In this document: positions 22,268-33,972 of the stretch, piece by piece
Layout: each line of letters starts with the position of its first letter
Numbering within the stretch: the stretch's first letter is position 1
Source: Cryoendolithus antarcticus
Lineage: Eukaryota > Ascomycota > Dothideomycetes > Cladosporiales > Cladosporiaceae
NCBI GenBank assembly: GCA_002077065.1
Contig: NAJO01000002.1
Span: 558,001-622,000, forward strand
Reading direction: 5' to 3'
DNA length: 64,000 nt
Program-made: the position numbers and the translations under genes
The notes under the pieces: generated by a model
Seen by the model: the letters and a program-made list of their open reading frames with translations, nothing else
What the model was told of the DNA's origin: nothing
Database searches by the model: none

Positions 22268-24047
22268 ATGCCCGGACGAATCGCTGTCTCACCAGAGCTC
22301 GAGCCTAAGGAGCAACATGCGCCGACATACGTTGTCCCACGTGAGCGCATAGTCAGTATCGAGCACCCATGCATAGTGAGGAATTTCGATAATGGCATCA
22401 AGTCACTAGGAGGCGAGCCGCAGCTCAAACATGTGAGCAGACTGGGACCACGATCTAGTCGATCCAAGCTTATACAAGTGACAGGCCCTCGAACACAAGG
22501 TAGGCGACAGCCTTCTCAATCTCGAGAAACCTATGGAGGAGCCGCAACTTGGACTTTCCCTTCGACCACATGATCGGTTCGCGAAGAAGTTGTCGTCTGT
22601 CGGTGTTCAGTCACGCAATGTTCTCATGAAGATTACTGTGCCAAAGCGGACTGGTCGCAAGCGAAAGCGTGGCTCAGATGATCCCTTCATCATGCAGTCG
22701 GAGACTGACATTCCCGACAATGGGAGTCTCACCGCACTCGACCTGCTGCGCTCCCTCAAAGACAACCCCGACGACTACCAAGTCGAAGCCATCGGTACAG
22801 TGAACGAGATTCATCGCTTCCGTAACCTCCCCGACTTCCAGCTCGGCTCGAGTGACAACACCACCCTACGCGATATCGCCAAACACGCCTTGAACCCTCG
22901 CTACGACTCGATTAAGAACCTTCACATCGACATGACCCCCGGCGCAGCCCACATCGGTGCCCTCACTGCTCCACCATTCTTCATAGGCCAAGCTCAGCCC
23001 TACTCCTACGCCTACCAGCAAGCCGCCGGCGTCTCAATCACCACCGACGCCACAACGGGCACAATCAAAACAACCAACAAGCAAGCTCCACCCAAGAAAA
23101 TCGTCATCGCGATCGCCGCAGACGCGCCCTCAGTCCCCTCAGCCCCACCCTCCAACCTCACAAGCAAAACGCCCTTCGGCAGCTTCGTAGAACGCTGCGT
23201 AGCCGATCTCTCAGCTCTCCTCGAAACCCGCCCCATCATGACCAAGCGTGTAGCTCAGAACAGCCTGCCAAACTACTCCGACACAGTCTTCAAAGAAGCC
23301 ACGCAATGGGTGTCCTACTCCTTCTCCTCCGGCCCCTGGCGCGACACTCTAATAGCCTACGGCATAGATCCACGCTCAGACCCAAAATACCGCGTCTACC
23401 AAACACTCATGTTTCAACTCGACCGCAAAGCCATGGGCGTGCACGCCGCGCCCTCCACCTCAGCCTCGAAATGGAACAGGAGCGTGCGCCACCTATCGGA
23501 TAGCTCGAAATCCCACGAATTCACCGGCAAAGCCGTGACGAACAACGGCAAAACCTGGCAAATAATCGACATCCACGACCCTTTGCTAGCCCGTGTCCTC
23601 GCCACCTCCACCCTCCCCTCGACCTGTGACGTGTATACCAACGGCTGGTACCACAGCGGCACCATAGCCAAAGCCCGCACCATTATGCGCGATCACATGG
23701 AATTCTTGTTCGCCGGCTTGGAGCCTCCGGAGGCGGAGTACGAGGCTGTGGCGCTGCTGCCGGATGCTATTGGGGATGAGGACGTGGAGGGGATGGTGCC
23801 GGATGCGAGTAAGGGGGCTAGGGTGGCGAGGTTGGCTGCTGCGGTTCGGGGACAGGCGAGGATGAATAATAAGGATAGTAGGAGGAGGGTGGAGATGGAG
23901 AGGGAGTGGAAGGTGTTGAAGGGGGAGATTGTGGAGGGGGAGGGTGGGGTTGAGATGGGGTTGAGGGATGCTGTGGAGGAGGAAGGGGGTGGTGCTGAGG
24001 CTGGAGGCGAGATGGAGACTGTAGTCGAGGAGGAGGATGAGGGCTGA
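22268..24047 (+). CDS. TFC1: TFIIIC subunit tau95 (Tfc1/Sfc1)
   Basis: TFIIIC binds the A- and B-boxes of pol III genes (tRNAs, and U6 in fungi); tau95 lies on the A-box side. Exons 22268-22432 and 22485-24047 give 575 residues. The intron (donor GTGAGC, acceptor GTGACAG) is in phase and joins GGEPQLKH to ALEHKVGDSLLNLEKP. Family features: the N-terminal IEHPCIVRNFDNGIKSLGG block, LSLRPHDRF, a basic GRKRKRG stretch, a central NxxxYSDTVFKEATQWVSYSF region, and a strongly acidic Glu-rich C-terminus ending VVEEEDEG. It lies 3.4 kb from the U6 gene, whose promoter its complex would recognise; that proximity is probably chance. Confidence 0.92.
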
Positions 24048-24373
24048 AGTCTCAAGAGCAGTATAGTGTAGTGCAGCAAACGCTCGAATATTTCAGTCCG
24101 CTAGGTGAAGATAAATCCTGCTGTATGAGTCGTATGTACCGTGCTTGCGCAGAACGCAAACGTAATGAGCCATCAATGATGTCAATTCTGTACAAAGTGT
24201 ATTGAGCGGTGCTGCTTGAGTATTACACGCGCAGCGCGTTCTGGGAGCATCCCCCATCCAGCAGCAGCGCATCAGGTTTCCCATAGTACACAACCCCTCA
24301 TCTCCTCTCTCCAGCTCAGCTTGCGCCATCCTCTCCGTCCGCCCGTTCCCACTCCTCAGACCCTTATTGATCC
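24048..24373. other. Intergenic, convergent TFC1 / COX6
   Basis: 3' regions only; nothing else is seen. Confidence 0.5.
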
Positions 24374-25156
24374 TTATGCTTGGCCCTCAGGGAACATACT
24401 CTCCTTCAAGTTCACCCCGAGCTCTGATCGGATGCCTTCCAGTTCTCGGAGGTACTCGTCGTACTGACCCTTGTTCTCGACTTTCGCTTTGATGCCTGCC
24501 GTTGCTCGTCAGTCCTGTCCTCATACATACTACGCTATCGCCGATGCTTCCTCAGTGACATACCTTCGAACACCCTCACTGCCGTAGGGTAATCGTTCAC
24601 GCGTCGTGCGGCTCTGAGTGCAGCGATGATGACGCTAGGGGAGGGCACCAAATCGTAGGCAAAGGCGTTGTTAAGGTTCCGCTGCAGCTCGAAGACGTCT
24701 TGTACGGACTCGAACTCTTTTTCGTATCTGCAGAGGTGAAGAATGTTAGTGATTTGTCGAGACCTCGACCGAGCTGCCCATTGCTCCTGTGTGCATCATT
24801 GCCCAATCCTCAAGCGCCCACTGCGTGCCAGAATGCACGCAAGAATCTCTCTGGCGACTGATGTGCCCGTGTGCTATGCCTCAAGCTCGCCGTCGCAGCA
24901 TACACCTTTCTCCCATCACGCCGAACCTTCCCAGCCCGGTCGATCCGATAATCCACCCTACCGCACCCTGTACTCAATCCACATACCTTGCAGTGAACTC
25001 CTCGAAGCTCTCCTCATGATGCGGGTCATGCGCATCGATATCCGCCGCCGCCAGTCTCCGGCCCTGCAGAGCAAAACCCCTTCTCGCCGAGAGCCTCAAG
25101 CTGGATGGTATCGTCCGTCGAAGAGGCGCAATGCGCGCGCAGCGGAGGAGAGACAT
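24374..25156 (-). CDS. COX6: Cytochrome c oxidase subunit VI (mammalian Va type), mitochondrial
   Basis: Nuclear-encoded subunit of complex IV on the matrix side of the inner membrane. Three exons: 25156-24987, 24727-24564 and 24495-24374, 151 residues. The first intron is long for this genome (259 nt; GTATGT ... CTGCAG), the second 68 nt (GTATGT, branch ACTGAC, GGCAG). The N-terminus MSLLRCARIAPLRRTIPSSL is Arg/Ser-rich without acidic residues, a typical mitochondrial presequence. The conserved body reads SFEEFTARYEKEFESVQDVF, then FAYDLVPSPSVIIAALRAAR, NDYPTAVRVFEGIKAKVENK and finally ELGVNLKESMFPEGQA. Nothing is missing compared with the family. It shares a 357-bp divergent promoter with the archaemetzincin gene. 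Confidence 0.95.
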
Positions 25157-25513
25157 CGTCTGTCAATGTACGGGATAACTACACGTGAAGTAGTGCAGAG
25201 TGGAGAGGTTTTGGAGCTTGGAGCTGTGCTAGATGGTACCTGAGGTTGGCGTGCATTGGAGGTTGCTGCTCGGAGCGAGTCGGGGGCTTGGCATGGAACG
25301 GAAGATGCCGGGACGTCTGAACATCTAACAACGACCTGGAGCATCGCCCCGATATCTATTATGCTCCTCAATATCTGGTATCACAGATCTGCGCAGCGAT
25401 AGATCTACTCGCGTAGCGGTAGACATGCCTATGGTGTTGTGCTACTCCCGTCGGCTGTGCCTCAGTGATGAGTCACCGTCATGTAGGTCGAGTCTCAATC
25501 TCTCTTTCACTCC
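25157..25513. other. Divergent promoter region, COX6 / archaemetzincin
   Basis: Contains a CCAAT box on the minus strand (ATTGG at 25255-25259), about 100 bp upstream of the COX6 start. It is a plausible site for the Hap/CBC complex that controls respiratory genes in fungi, but a pentamer alone is weak evidence. Confidence 0.35.
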
Positions 25514-26905
25514 ATGCATCGTATGAACTACAACCACATGATGGCACGCAAGACAGCACCTCGCAGATGTGCGCACTCGGGCATTCAGGTCATGCCCTCG
25601 TCCCACGCCGCACTTGCAGGCTACAAACAGCCCGACGAGAAAACGCGTCGCGAGCACGCGTCGACCAGAGCGTCGGATGTCGCCAAAGTCCAGGCATACG
25701 TACAGTCCTCCACCTTTCCAGCACCACTCGTGTTGCCTGGCGATGCGTTGGAGATTGAGCACCCAGAAGTTCCTCAGAGCGTGACAAAGTGTATGAGATG
25801 GAGGAATGCTGTGACACCCAAGCGTAGAATGGTGTACGTGGTTGGGCCTCCAGACGCTGCGGACGAAGTCGCACACGTACGTCCCAGCGTGCGTAGTGGA
25901 TCCGATGGCAGCAGACCAGCGAAGAAGCAGAAGATCTACAACTCACGGACAGAGTCCGCGTCCCTTGACCCGCCCAAGATCGACGACATCGTAGCATATC
26001 TTCGCGCGTTCTACCACGGGCTGCCTGTCAAAGCCTGGCAACGCGATGATCTGGGGATCGTCAGCTGGACAGGCGATGTGCCCAAGGCGCCGCGAAAGTC
26101 GTCCCGTTTGCAGCAGCAGTGTCCTCCGTTTATTGGTCTTAGACACGGCACTGAAGCCACCCGAATACGCAGCAGACGTTCGCCGGACGGTCAATTTGCT
26201 GCGCAGCTTAGCCTGAACGACCTTCTGGATGTCGCGATCGGGATACTGCCCGCAGACGCCTACGCTCTTATCATGCTTGTTCATCAAGACATGTACGAAG
26301 ACGAGACTGACGACTTCTGCTGTGGTCGTGCATACGGAGGTAGCAGAGTCTCGGTGGTGAGCATGGCACGCTACAATCCGATGCTAGACGAGCAGCAAGA
26401 TGTGGAGCGAGAACATGCATGGCCGCTGAGCCACTGTAAAGCTTATGTCGAGCAGAAATGCGCATTAGAACATGGCGATCTAACCAACATCAATGACCTC
26501 CCATCAGCCTCTTCTACTGAACATACCGCGAGCAAAGGCGCCGTCTGCGCAGCAATGAAGGCATCTGTCGAGGTTCCGTTGTCAGACTCTACGGCATCAC
26601 TCCAAGCACTCTGGCTCAGCCGAGTCTGCAAGACTGCGTCGCATGAGCTCGGTCACTGTTTTGGCATCGGCCACTGCGTCTACTATGCATGCGTGATGCA
26701 AAGCACCGCCCATCTTAGCGAAGATGCACGACAGCCGCCTTATCTGTGTCCTGTGGATATGGCGAAGATACTGACAGCGACTGGAGCCACTGAGCAAGCC
26801 TGGTGTCGGGCCATGCTTGCTGCGGTGAGCACATGGCGGCATCATGAGAGGATGTTCGCCGGATTCTGTGCCTGGCTAGATGTGAGGTCGACGGAGATCA
26901 GCTGA
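25514..26905 (+). CDS. Archaemetzincin-like zinc metallopeptidase (M54)
   Basis: Single exon, 463 residues. The catalytic motif HExxHxxGxxH is present as H377-E-L-G-H381-C-F-G-I-G-H387, followed at once by C388, then C393 and M395, the arrangement that defines archaemetzincins (a second zinc site bound by four cysteines next to the catalytic one). The downstream CxxC of that site is C412-P-V-D415 here, so the fourth cysteine is replaced by aspartate. Upstream, LIMLVHQDMYEDETDDFCCG and GGSRVSVVSMARYNP match the core strand of the fold. The N-terminus is basic and poorly conserved, and a second Met lies at codon 4. Substrates of this family in fungi are unknown to me. Confidence 0.88.
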   Translation: MHRMNYNHMMARKTAPRRCAHSGIQVMPSSHAALAGYKQPDEKTRREHASTRASDVAKVQAYVQSSTFPAPLVLPGDALEIEHPEVPQSVTKCMRWRNAVTPKRRMVYVVGPPDAADEVAHVRPSVRSGSDGSRPAKKQKIYNSRTESASLDPPKIDDIVAYLRAFYHGLPVKAWQRDDLGIVSWTGDVPKAPRKSSRLQQQCPPFIGLRHGTEATRIRSRRSPDGQFAAQLSLNDLLDVAIGILPADAYALIMLVHQDMYEDETDDFCCGRAYGGSRVSVVSMARYNPMLDEQQDVEREHAWPLSHCKAYVEQKCALEHGDLTNINDLPSASSTEHTASKGAVCAAMKASVEVPLSDSTASLQALWLSRVCKTASHELGHCFGIGHCVYYACVMQSTAHLSEDARQPPYLCPVDMAKILTATGATEQAWCRAMLAAVSTWRHHERMFAGFCAWLDVRSTEIS

Positions 26906-27048
26906 GATCTTCTATTGGATCGCGGCAGGATGGTACGAGTCTGACAAGCCAACGAAGCGCGTGGCCAATCGCCATAACGGTCACGTGACGCGGTCCAAAT
27001 TGAAACCGTTTCTCGACAGTGTGTGAATATACATTGTCCCATACAAAT

Positions 27049-27723
27049 CTACACGAAAACTGCCAGCCCCAGCGCACCCACCACACTCAACCCCACTACC
27101 GCCCATCCCGTCTTCTGCACCATCCCATTCTCAATCAAACTCGCCGTATCCCACGCCAAATGCCTAAACCCATTGAGCGAATGATACACAAACGGCATCG
27201 CCACCGCAAATTTCGTGAACACCTTCAAAGCCACCGGCCACGCCGCGAAGCTGGCTGCGATCACGCTGCTCTCAAGGTGCCAGCCCAGTGCTGGGGCGAC
27301 CAAGTAGCCGATGCCGAACAGGTACATGCCACCGGAGAGGGCAACACCAGTGATGCGATTGAAGGCGCTGCCATACCAGGTTATCTGGGGCTTGTAGATG
27401 CCGAGATGGGGGGCGACGGGGCGATTTAGGCGCTGCTTTGCGAGGATGGAGTCGTGGGCTTGGAGGGCGGAGACGGTGGTTGCGGCGGCGTGTCTGGGGT
27501 GGATGGTCAGAAGGATGTCCTGCTGGGTTATGGGAGCGATTAGGAGCATACCTGCGCTGAGTGACGAAGGCATTGCCGAATGCCACTGCTGCCGGGGTGG
27601 TGAACTTGAACGCTGGTGTTTGTACAGCCACTGCGCGTTGTCAGTGAGCTTTAAAAGCTTTCATGGTGTGTGGGACTTACATCGCCGCAGCGATTGCTGA
27701 GCTGTCCTCTGTGCCAATGCCAT
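27049..27723 (-). CDS. SDH3: Succinate dehydrogenase cytochrome b subunit (SdhC), mitochondrial
   Basis: Membrane anchor of complex II, contributing to haem b and ubiquinone binding in the inner mitochondrial membrane. Exons 27723-27681, 27630-27552 and 27493-27049 give 188 residues; introns are GTAAGT ... CTGACAACGCGCAG and GTATGC ... CTGACCATCCACCCCAG, both in phase. The first exon MALAQRTAQQSLRR is a mitochondrial targeting presequence. The family motif NRPVAPHLGIYKPQITWYGS begins the membrane domain, followed by three hydrophobic helices and HSLNGFRHLAWD, which carries the haem-ligand histidine. The stop is only 144 bp from that of the convergent archaemetzincin. The Ser and Arg residues near the quinone site appear conserved. 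Confidence 0.95.
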
Positions 27724-28265
27724 TGCGCTGTTGAATGTGAAGCAGTAGCAATGCCAATCGCTATAAAGCGGTAGTGTCATGGAGGGTCGTGATGCTCGAC
27801 GGTAGCTCTCGGCACTCGCTTCGTTGGCCAATCAGCAGGCAAGGGAACGTGCACAGCGGAAGTTGTCTATCAAATTCGTTCGCAACAGCTCCTGTTCTTC
27901 TCCTCCATCAAGCAACTCATAAAGCCGTCTGGACTCCATGAAGGCGCGGCGGAGACTTCTCGATCAGGCGTTATGCTTGGTCACTCGGAGTTTCACACGG
28001 TTGCAAGACAGACTGTACCCGTAGTTAATCACTCGTTGATACCAGTACCCATGTATCCGATGAGTTTCATATCAGGGGCGACATTACAAAGCGAATGGCA
28101 GAGTTAATAGGATCGCATCATTCTATGCGCAAGTTGGGCTCATGTGCTGCTGGTAGAGTCATAGGCTGGCTGTGTGGAACACTCGAACGGGCACAATATC
28201 TGAATCTAGCATACGATGCGCTATCACCTATCTACAACTCATGAACTGCACGTCTAGATCCCTCT
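27724..28265. other. Intergenic, SDH3 promoter
   Basis: Two CCAAT pentamers on the plus strand, 27754-27758 and 27828-27832 (CCAATCAGC), lie 31-110 bp upstream of SDH3. They are candidate CBC/Hap sites, as expected for an iron-dependent respiratory gene. Nothing else is supported. Confidence 0.45.
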
Positions 28266-29682
28266 TCACGTACCAGCGACCTTACTGTAGGGCTTTATCC
28301 CAGGAAAGTACATCGTCGGCAAAGCAGGAACCGGTATACTCGCCGTGGTGCCAAAGTGAGTCGTCAGGTCGGCGGCCATCGTCGGCGCTGCATAACCAGC
28401 GGGAGCAGTCTTCACTGTCGTCGTCGTAGCAGCATAGCTTGTGTGTGTCGAGCCACCTTTCAGACAGTACAGTGGCACTGGTCGGGACTTTGATGTATAC
28501 GCGCTGCGACAGCTGTACCACTGACTGCTACCGGTCTCGGTCCACATGTTGAAATCCTCGAGATCCACGCCAGTACATGGCGCGCCGTCAGCACATGCAA
28601 TCTTGATAGGACCACGCTGCGCTCCGTTGGCCTCTGTGCCAGTCCAGTTGCTGACGACGATGTTGTTCAGCTGGACACCATTCCCTGCAATAGTGTCCAT
28701 ACTGCTCCAGTATTGGTCAATGTCCAGACTGTATGCGTTCGAGTGGCCGATGAAGTTCTCGAAAACAGCGTTGGAGACTGTGCCTGAGCCTCCATTTGAC
28801 TTGATCATGAGCATTTGGTTGGAATGAACTGTATAGACGTTCTTGTATGTGATGTCAGAAACATTAGTGTCCGCTCCAAGACTCCCTAATGCGCATCCAC
28901 CAGACCAGTTGCAGTAGATGTTCTCCACTAGGATGTTCTTTGCTGGCGACTTGACGGTGACGCACTCGTCCTGGTTGATCGTCAGTACGCCTCTCATTGC
29001 AGTCGCGAAGTGCGGATCGCCTGCCAGCAGTGTGACTGACCTTGTTCGTCACCATCACATCGTGGATCCACATGTTCGTAGACCACACGTCTATACCGTC
29101 CAGTCCGCCAGAGTATCCTCCGCGAATTGCCATGTTGTACACTTCCCCAGAGTCGCAAGTGTCCATGCTGAAGTGGAAGGCAGGCGCATCGACAAGCGCA
29201 AAGTCGTGTGCACTGAAGTGGGTGACTTGGTAGAACCTCAGCAGCCTGGGTGCGCCAGACTTGTGAAGCTGGTAGCCAAGACCTTGAACCGCGCCTTTGC
29301 CAGTGGACGAGAACATCTCAAAGTCGGTCGTATGCTGAATGAAGATCATGTTGCCGCCTGCTGTTCCAGTCCGAGTGATGGTGCCATCAAGTTGGAGCGC
29401 CCATGCCTTGCCGCCAGAGAGCGAAACCCAGGTCGTCAAGTTGTACTGTCCCGCTGGAATTACGACGACACCGCCGGTCTTGCATGCTGCGAAGGCTGAT
29501 GTGATTGCGGCTGATATATCGCTGCCTGCTTTGCCTCCGTATGCGGTGATGTCGCAGGTCTTGACGGCTTTCTTTGCAGCAATTGAGGTGAGAGGTCCCA
29601 CTTTGCCAGCAAGGTTGGTGGATTGCGCGGTGCTGAAGAGCGGGTATGCTGCTAACAGCGCAGTCAAGACATTGACAAGCAT
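28266..29682 (-). CDS. Secreted rhamnogalacturonan hydrolase (GH28, RhgA type)
   Basis: Endo-hydrolase of the rhamnogalacturonan I backbone of pectin. Exons 29682-29041 and 28970-28266 give 448 residues; the 70-nt intron (GTCAGT, TACTGAC, CAACCAG) falls between NK and DE of the catalytic segment. The signal peptide [20 protein letters not shown] supports the ATG at 29682; an in-frame ATG at 29736 would add 18 residues before it. The right-handed beta-helix enzyme has the rhamnogalacturonase form of the GH28 motifs: [51 protein letters not shown] (where polygalacturonases have GHG) and [17 protein letters not shown]-terminal domain with several Cys follows. It suggests a plant-associated or saprotrophic lifestyle. 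It lies next to housekeeping genes, with no pectinase cluster. Confidence 0.94.
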
Positions 29683-30319
29683 TGCAATGCGAGAGAGAGA
29701 TTGTACTGATAAGTGAAGTGACGATGCCAACACCATGCGAGATGATCGGGGAAAGGCAGATGATGTGTACTTTCACTGTTTCTGTCGGGAGACCATGGCA
29801 CCCGCAAAAGTACTTATGAACATGATTGATGGAAGGAATAATCTCGAGCTTGCGGAAGCGAAGGCGAGTGAAACTTACTTGACCGTCCTCTGAGAACTGC
29901 CCTTCAATGATGATAATAGCGCTGCGCGCATGGGACGAACTCGATTGAAGGCAAACCTGCGAACTCCAACGTCTTTCGTTATCGACAGAGGCATGGCTCA
30001 GCACATTCTTACGATGGCTTCGCACTACGTTGACATCTTAGGCCAAGCAGCGCTTATTGTTGATAAACCATCACGGAATAATTGTGAGCGGCAGACATGG
30101 CTGCCCTGGTCACGCTGTGACATGTATAGTGCATCGGAGGAGGCGGGAGATGCTCAATTGATATTGCGAAGGAGCGTGAAGTCAGTCGGATGTGTTTCGC
30201 TTGGCACTCTTGAACTTCGGAAGCGGTGAGATGCGGACTTCACCTTTGCTCGTTAATGCATCGGCCATCAGCTCGCTCGATACTGGCCGATGACCAGTCG
30301 AAGCATCTAGTTCGGCGTG
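29683..30319. other. Divergent promoter region, rhamnogalacturonase / GTR1
   Basis: No gene is supported. Presumed to hold the regulatory sites of the inducible GH28 gene; I can name none. Confidence 0.45.
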
Positions 30320-31425
30320 ATGAGTACCCCAGAGCGCGGCAGGCGCCAGAAGCAGCGCAAAGTGCTGTTGATGGGACGCTCCGGCGCTGGCAAAAGCTCC
30401 ATGCGCTCGATCATCTTCAGCAACTATGTCGCCAAAGATGTGAGGAGACTTGGCGCGACCATCGACGTCGAGCATAGTAATATCAGGTTCATGGGCAACT
30501 TGCAGCTGAACCTTTGGGACTGCGGCGGGTGAGAAAGGCTTGCTGGCCCATCCGACCAGGTGAGTGGCTAACGAAGATTCCTTCTAGTCAAGATTCGTTC
30601 GTGGAGTCTTATCTGAACAACCAGCGATCTCATGTCTTCTCCTCTGTCGCAGTATTGATCTTCGTCTTCGACATCTCGTCACGAGAGCCGGCGAGTGACA
30701 TAGTAAACTTCAGCGCTACACTTCGTGCGCTACATGAGCATAGCCCAAACAGCAGAGTCTTCGCTCTCACGCACAAGATGGATCTCATACCGATGGAGCA
30801 ACGCAGCGACCTCATTGCCGACAAGTCACGGGAGGTGCTCCAGCACTGCCTTGACGAGGGTTTCACCCAACAGCAGATCGAATGCTGTGCCACCTCAATA
30901 TGGGATCAGAGCCTGTATCGCGCCTGGACAGAGGTGATCTACTACCTCGTGCCGAACGCCGCCACAATCGAAAATATGCTACGGAAGCTCGCCGATCTGC
31001 TAGATGCACGGGAGCTGATACTGTACGAACGCACCACCTGTTTAGCAGTCACACATGTGACTCGCAGCGCAGAGTCACAGAACCCATACGAAGATCGCTT
31101 CGAGAGGATCAGCAGCATCCTCAAGACCCACAAGCACTCCATGGCTAAACACACCGGAATGCTGCCCTCGGAAGCCGCTTTCGCGGAGCTGCAGGTCAAG
31201 ACGGGCGAATTCATGTTCTTCATCACTCGCTTGACCGAGAATACGAATCTTGCCGTGTCCATGTCCAGTGATGAAGCGGCTTTCAACGCCGCACGGGTAA
31301 ATGTTCAGCTGGCGCGGCAGGAGTTCGCACACCTAGATATTGTGAGTTTAGCATGTGAAGTGAGGTATGCCGCTTGCTGACCACCCCTTCCGGGATAGAT
31401 TGAGAAGAGAGGCCACGAAGCATAG
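30320..31425 (+). CDS. GTR1: Rag-family GTPase Gtr1
   Basis: RagA/B homologue; with Gtr2 it signals amino-acid sufficiency to TORC1 at the vacuole. Exons 30320-30528, 30588-31341 and 31399-31425 give 329 residues. Introns are GTGAGA ... CTTCTAG, splitting the G3 motif DCGGQ, and GTGAGT, branch GCTGACC, GGATAG. The last exon supplies only IEKRGHEA. The G1 loop is G19-R-S-G-A-G-K-S-S, G3 is [14 protein letters not shown], and G4 is THKMDL. The Rag-specific C-terminal roadblock-like half ([20 protein letters not shown] through [20 protein letters not shown]) is complete. Length is close to yeast Gtr1 (310). Confidence 0.94.
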
Positions 31426-33972
31426 CGCGATCAAGCGTGTTGACTGGGAGCCGCGGTCAGCTATCCCTATCGCGCTGAGCCGCAGGGCTGCATCACACCG
31501 CCTCGATCACTCGAAGATATGGGGCGTGTTACTATGCAGACAAGAATCTAAAACAGCGGCGCGCATCCTCGTATCGGCCAGATGTGGACTATCACGGGCT
31601 GTGGGATAGGAAGCGGCACTATCTTCCGCTAGCATTACCAGGGTGCAGCTTTCAAGACATGATCCCAGAGTTGTGGCGAATTGGGTTGCCATTCTCCCGA
31701 GTAGGCTGCCGTGGCTGCTTACATGAGTGCCACGTGTGGCATGAGGACAAGGCTGCACTGACGAGCTACGGTCGCAGGTATGCGGGGGGGATCATCTGTC
31801 TGGACCAGTATCTTCTCTGCAGATTGCAGGGGAACTCTGAAGCGGTGTACAACGTTTCGCACTCCGCCGTCTAGTCGACATGACGATCAAGTACATGCTG
31901 TGCCGTACATGCGAGCTCGATCAAATGCAGAGCAAGCCCCGTAAGTCTGATCTTGAATTGACGGAAAGCATTACCAGGGCACTTCTCCCGACCGTTGTTC
32001 AATCACAGATGTGAGAAGGTGTTTTTTCGGTGCAGCACGTCCATGACCACCAGGAATATGCGGACTCGGGACACAGAAACATGGAAGTAGGATAATTGCG
32101 CCCTGCTGTTGACTCCGGTCAGGCACACTTCGTGCGGCGTGCAGTCCAGCCCAATTAACCGCGAGTAGGTTATCGCAGTGTCCTGGCTTACCGTCCCGTG
32201 TCCTTCATCAGCTCGTCTCATGCCGCCAGCCGCGTAGACGCCTGGCTGCGGCGCATGAACGTCGCTTGGCTGCAGTGAGGTAACCGCAACGTCTGTGTGC
32301 ATGCAGATCATTTAGAGCCGAAGATCGGAACATGGGCCCATGCCGCTATGCTCGCGAACGTGCATACTCACGCATACTACTGTACATGTGCCATATCAAC
32401 ATCAATCTAAAGCCAACATCGTTATTCGGATGCGCGAGCTCCGAGTCGATCACTCGGGCCCTGACATTGCGGCGGCCGTGCGCATCGACGATTCAGCAAG
32501 CCTGCAGATACCCCACGGCTGTTGGCCCGCCCGCTCGCGGGGTTTCGGTACTGGATTGTGGCCCAAGGGTCCAGGGTTAGACTGTAAGGGCAAACCTGCC
32601 CTGATTAGACTTGAGCCTCGGGTTCGCTGACGTTTTGGGCAGAGCATGGTCGAGGCCGACCGTTGCTGAATGTGCCGCTCGCGTACTTCTGACACCAAAG
32701 AACCATGAGACGCTGAGAGCATCCAACAAGTTGGTGCTCACACCCTACATGACTGCACTGGAGCTGTTCCCATTCGTAGTGGCCAGATCAGCCTCAGCAC
32801 GGCTGCAGGCCTGTAGGATCTACCACTTCACCAGAGATCGGGAAAGCGGCAACGCGCCTCCGCATCAAGACTGGACTTGTAAGCGAACAGACGCTGTGTA
32901 ACAATCGTTGCTTCAGGATGCGATTGGGAAACTCGTATCGGCGATTGATGCAGGACTTGACATTATCGGCTTCCTGCCGACACTTCGGCTTGCACACCGG
33001 CGCCGACTGTGATCTAATACTTAGCAACTTGTATCTTCTCACGGATCAACTACATCCTTTCACATGTCAATAGCGGACATGAAGCCGGTGTCTCTTGCAA
33101 ACAAACGGTACCACGGGGGTGATCTCTGCTTTGCCCAGCACGGGTGTGACAAAAGATGTATACCACTCTCGAGGGCCATAATGTCGATACTGCTTGAACG
33201 TAACGCACTGCAGAAATAAACCGCTGCTAGTCCTGCCCTGGAGAGATCTTTGGAAGACGAGCCTGACTCTCGACCGCAGTGTAGTCCCGTTCGTAATGTC
33301 AAATTGTTGCATGTATTGGCATCCTACTTCACAAAAATTGCTGCGCGGTCCGTTTCTTCTGTCACTCGCTTGACTAGGTGGTCCGTTACAGAATAACAGC
33401 ATCAGCGGCATGACAATTCAGTAGAAAGATTCTATGCGAGTTCCTGGGCGTCCAACGATCTAGCCAACATTCAACGCCAGAGCACCCACCACATGCAGTG
33501 GCGGCTGTCGCTCGGAGGCACTAAGCGCACTGGCTACCTGATGCAGATCCCAAGTGGATTGCAGATTATAGCGCTGTCAAAACATTGGGTGCCATACTGT
33601 CGGAACCGAGCAGCTGAAATTGCAAGACCTGAACGCCGAGCGACAACACCACATTCGAGACTCATCGGACAAGGGTATCGAATTTCATGAATCGTCACTA
33701 TCACCTCATTTATCGTCACTAGATTAGAGAAGTCGTAGGTACATGCCCTCGCCTACGTTCTCATGCCGAGATGCAAACTCTGTTTCCAAAGTGGTGATTT
33801 CCTGCTACGTGAGAGCGGTGCTGTTGTCCCAGCTTCGTGCGCGCATGCAATTACCATGACCTCGCCGCATTTGTGACCCCTGTTTTCTGTCGATGTGATT
33901 TTTATGCTCCTCCGGTAATGACTCCTCGAATGCATTGTGCCCTGCGGACGCGACTCCGCTCGATCCTGCTGT
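31426..33972. other. 2.5-kb gene-poor region, convergent GTR1 / Zn2Cys6 gene
   Basis: Only short frames without conserved features. One plus-strand frame at 31484-31874 is open for 130 codons but has no ATG near its start and no recognisable family. I see no repeats, RNA genes or transposon motifs. Confidence 0.4.
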
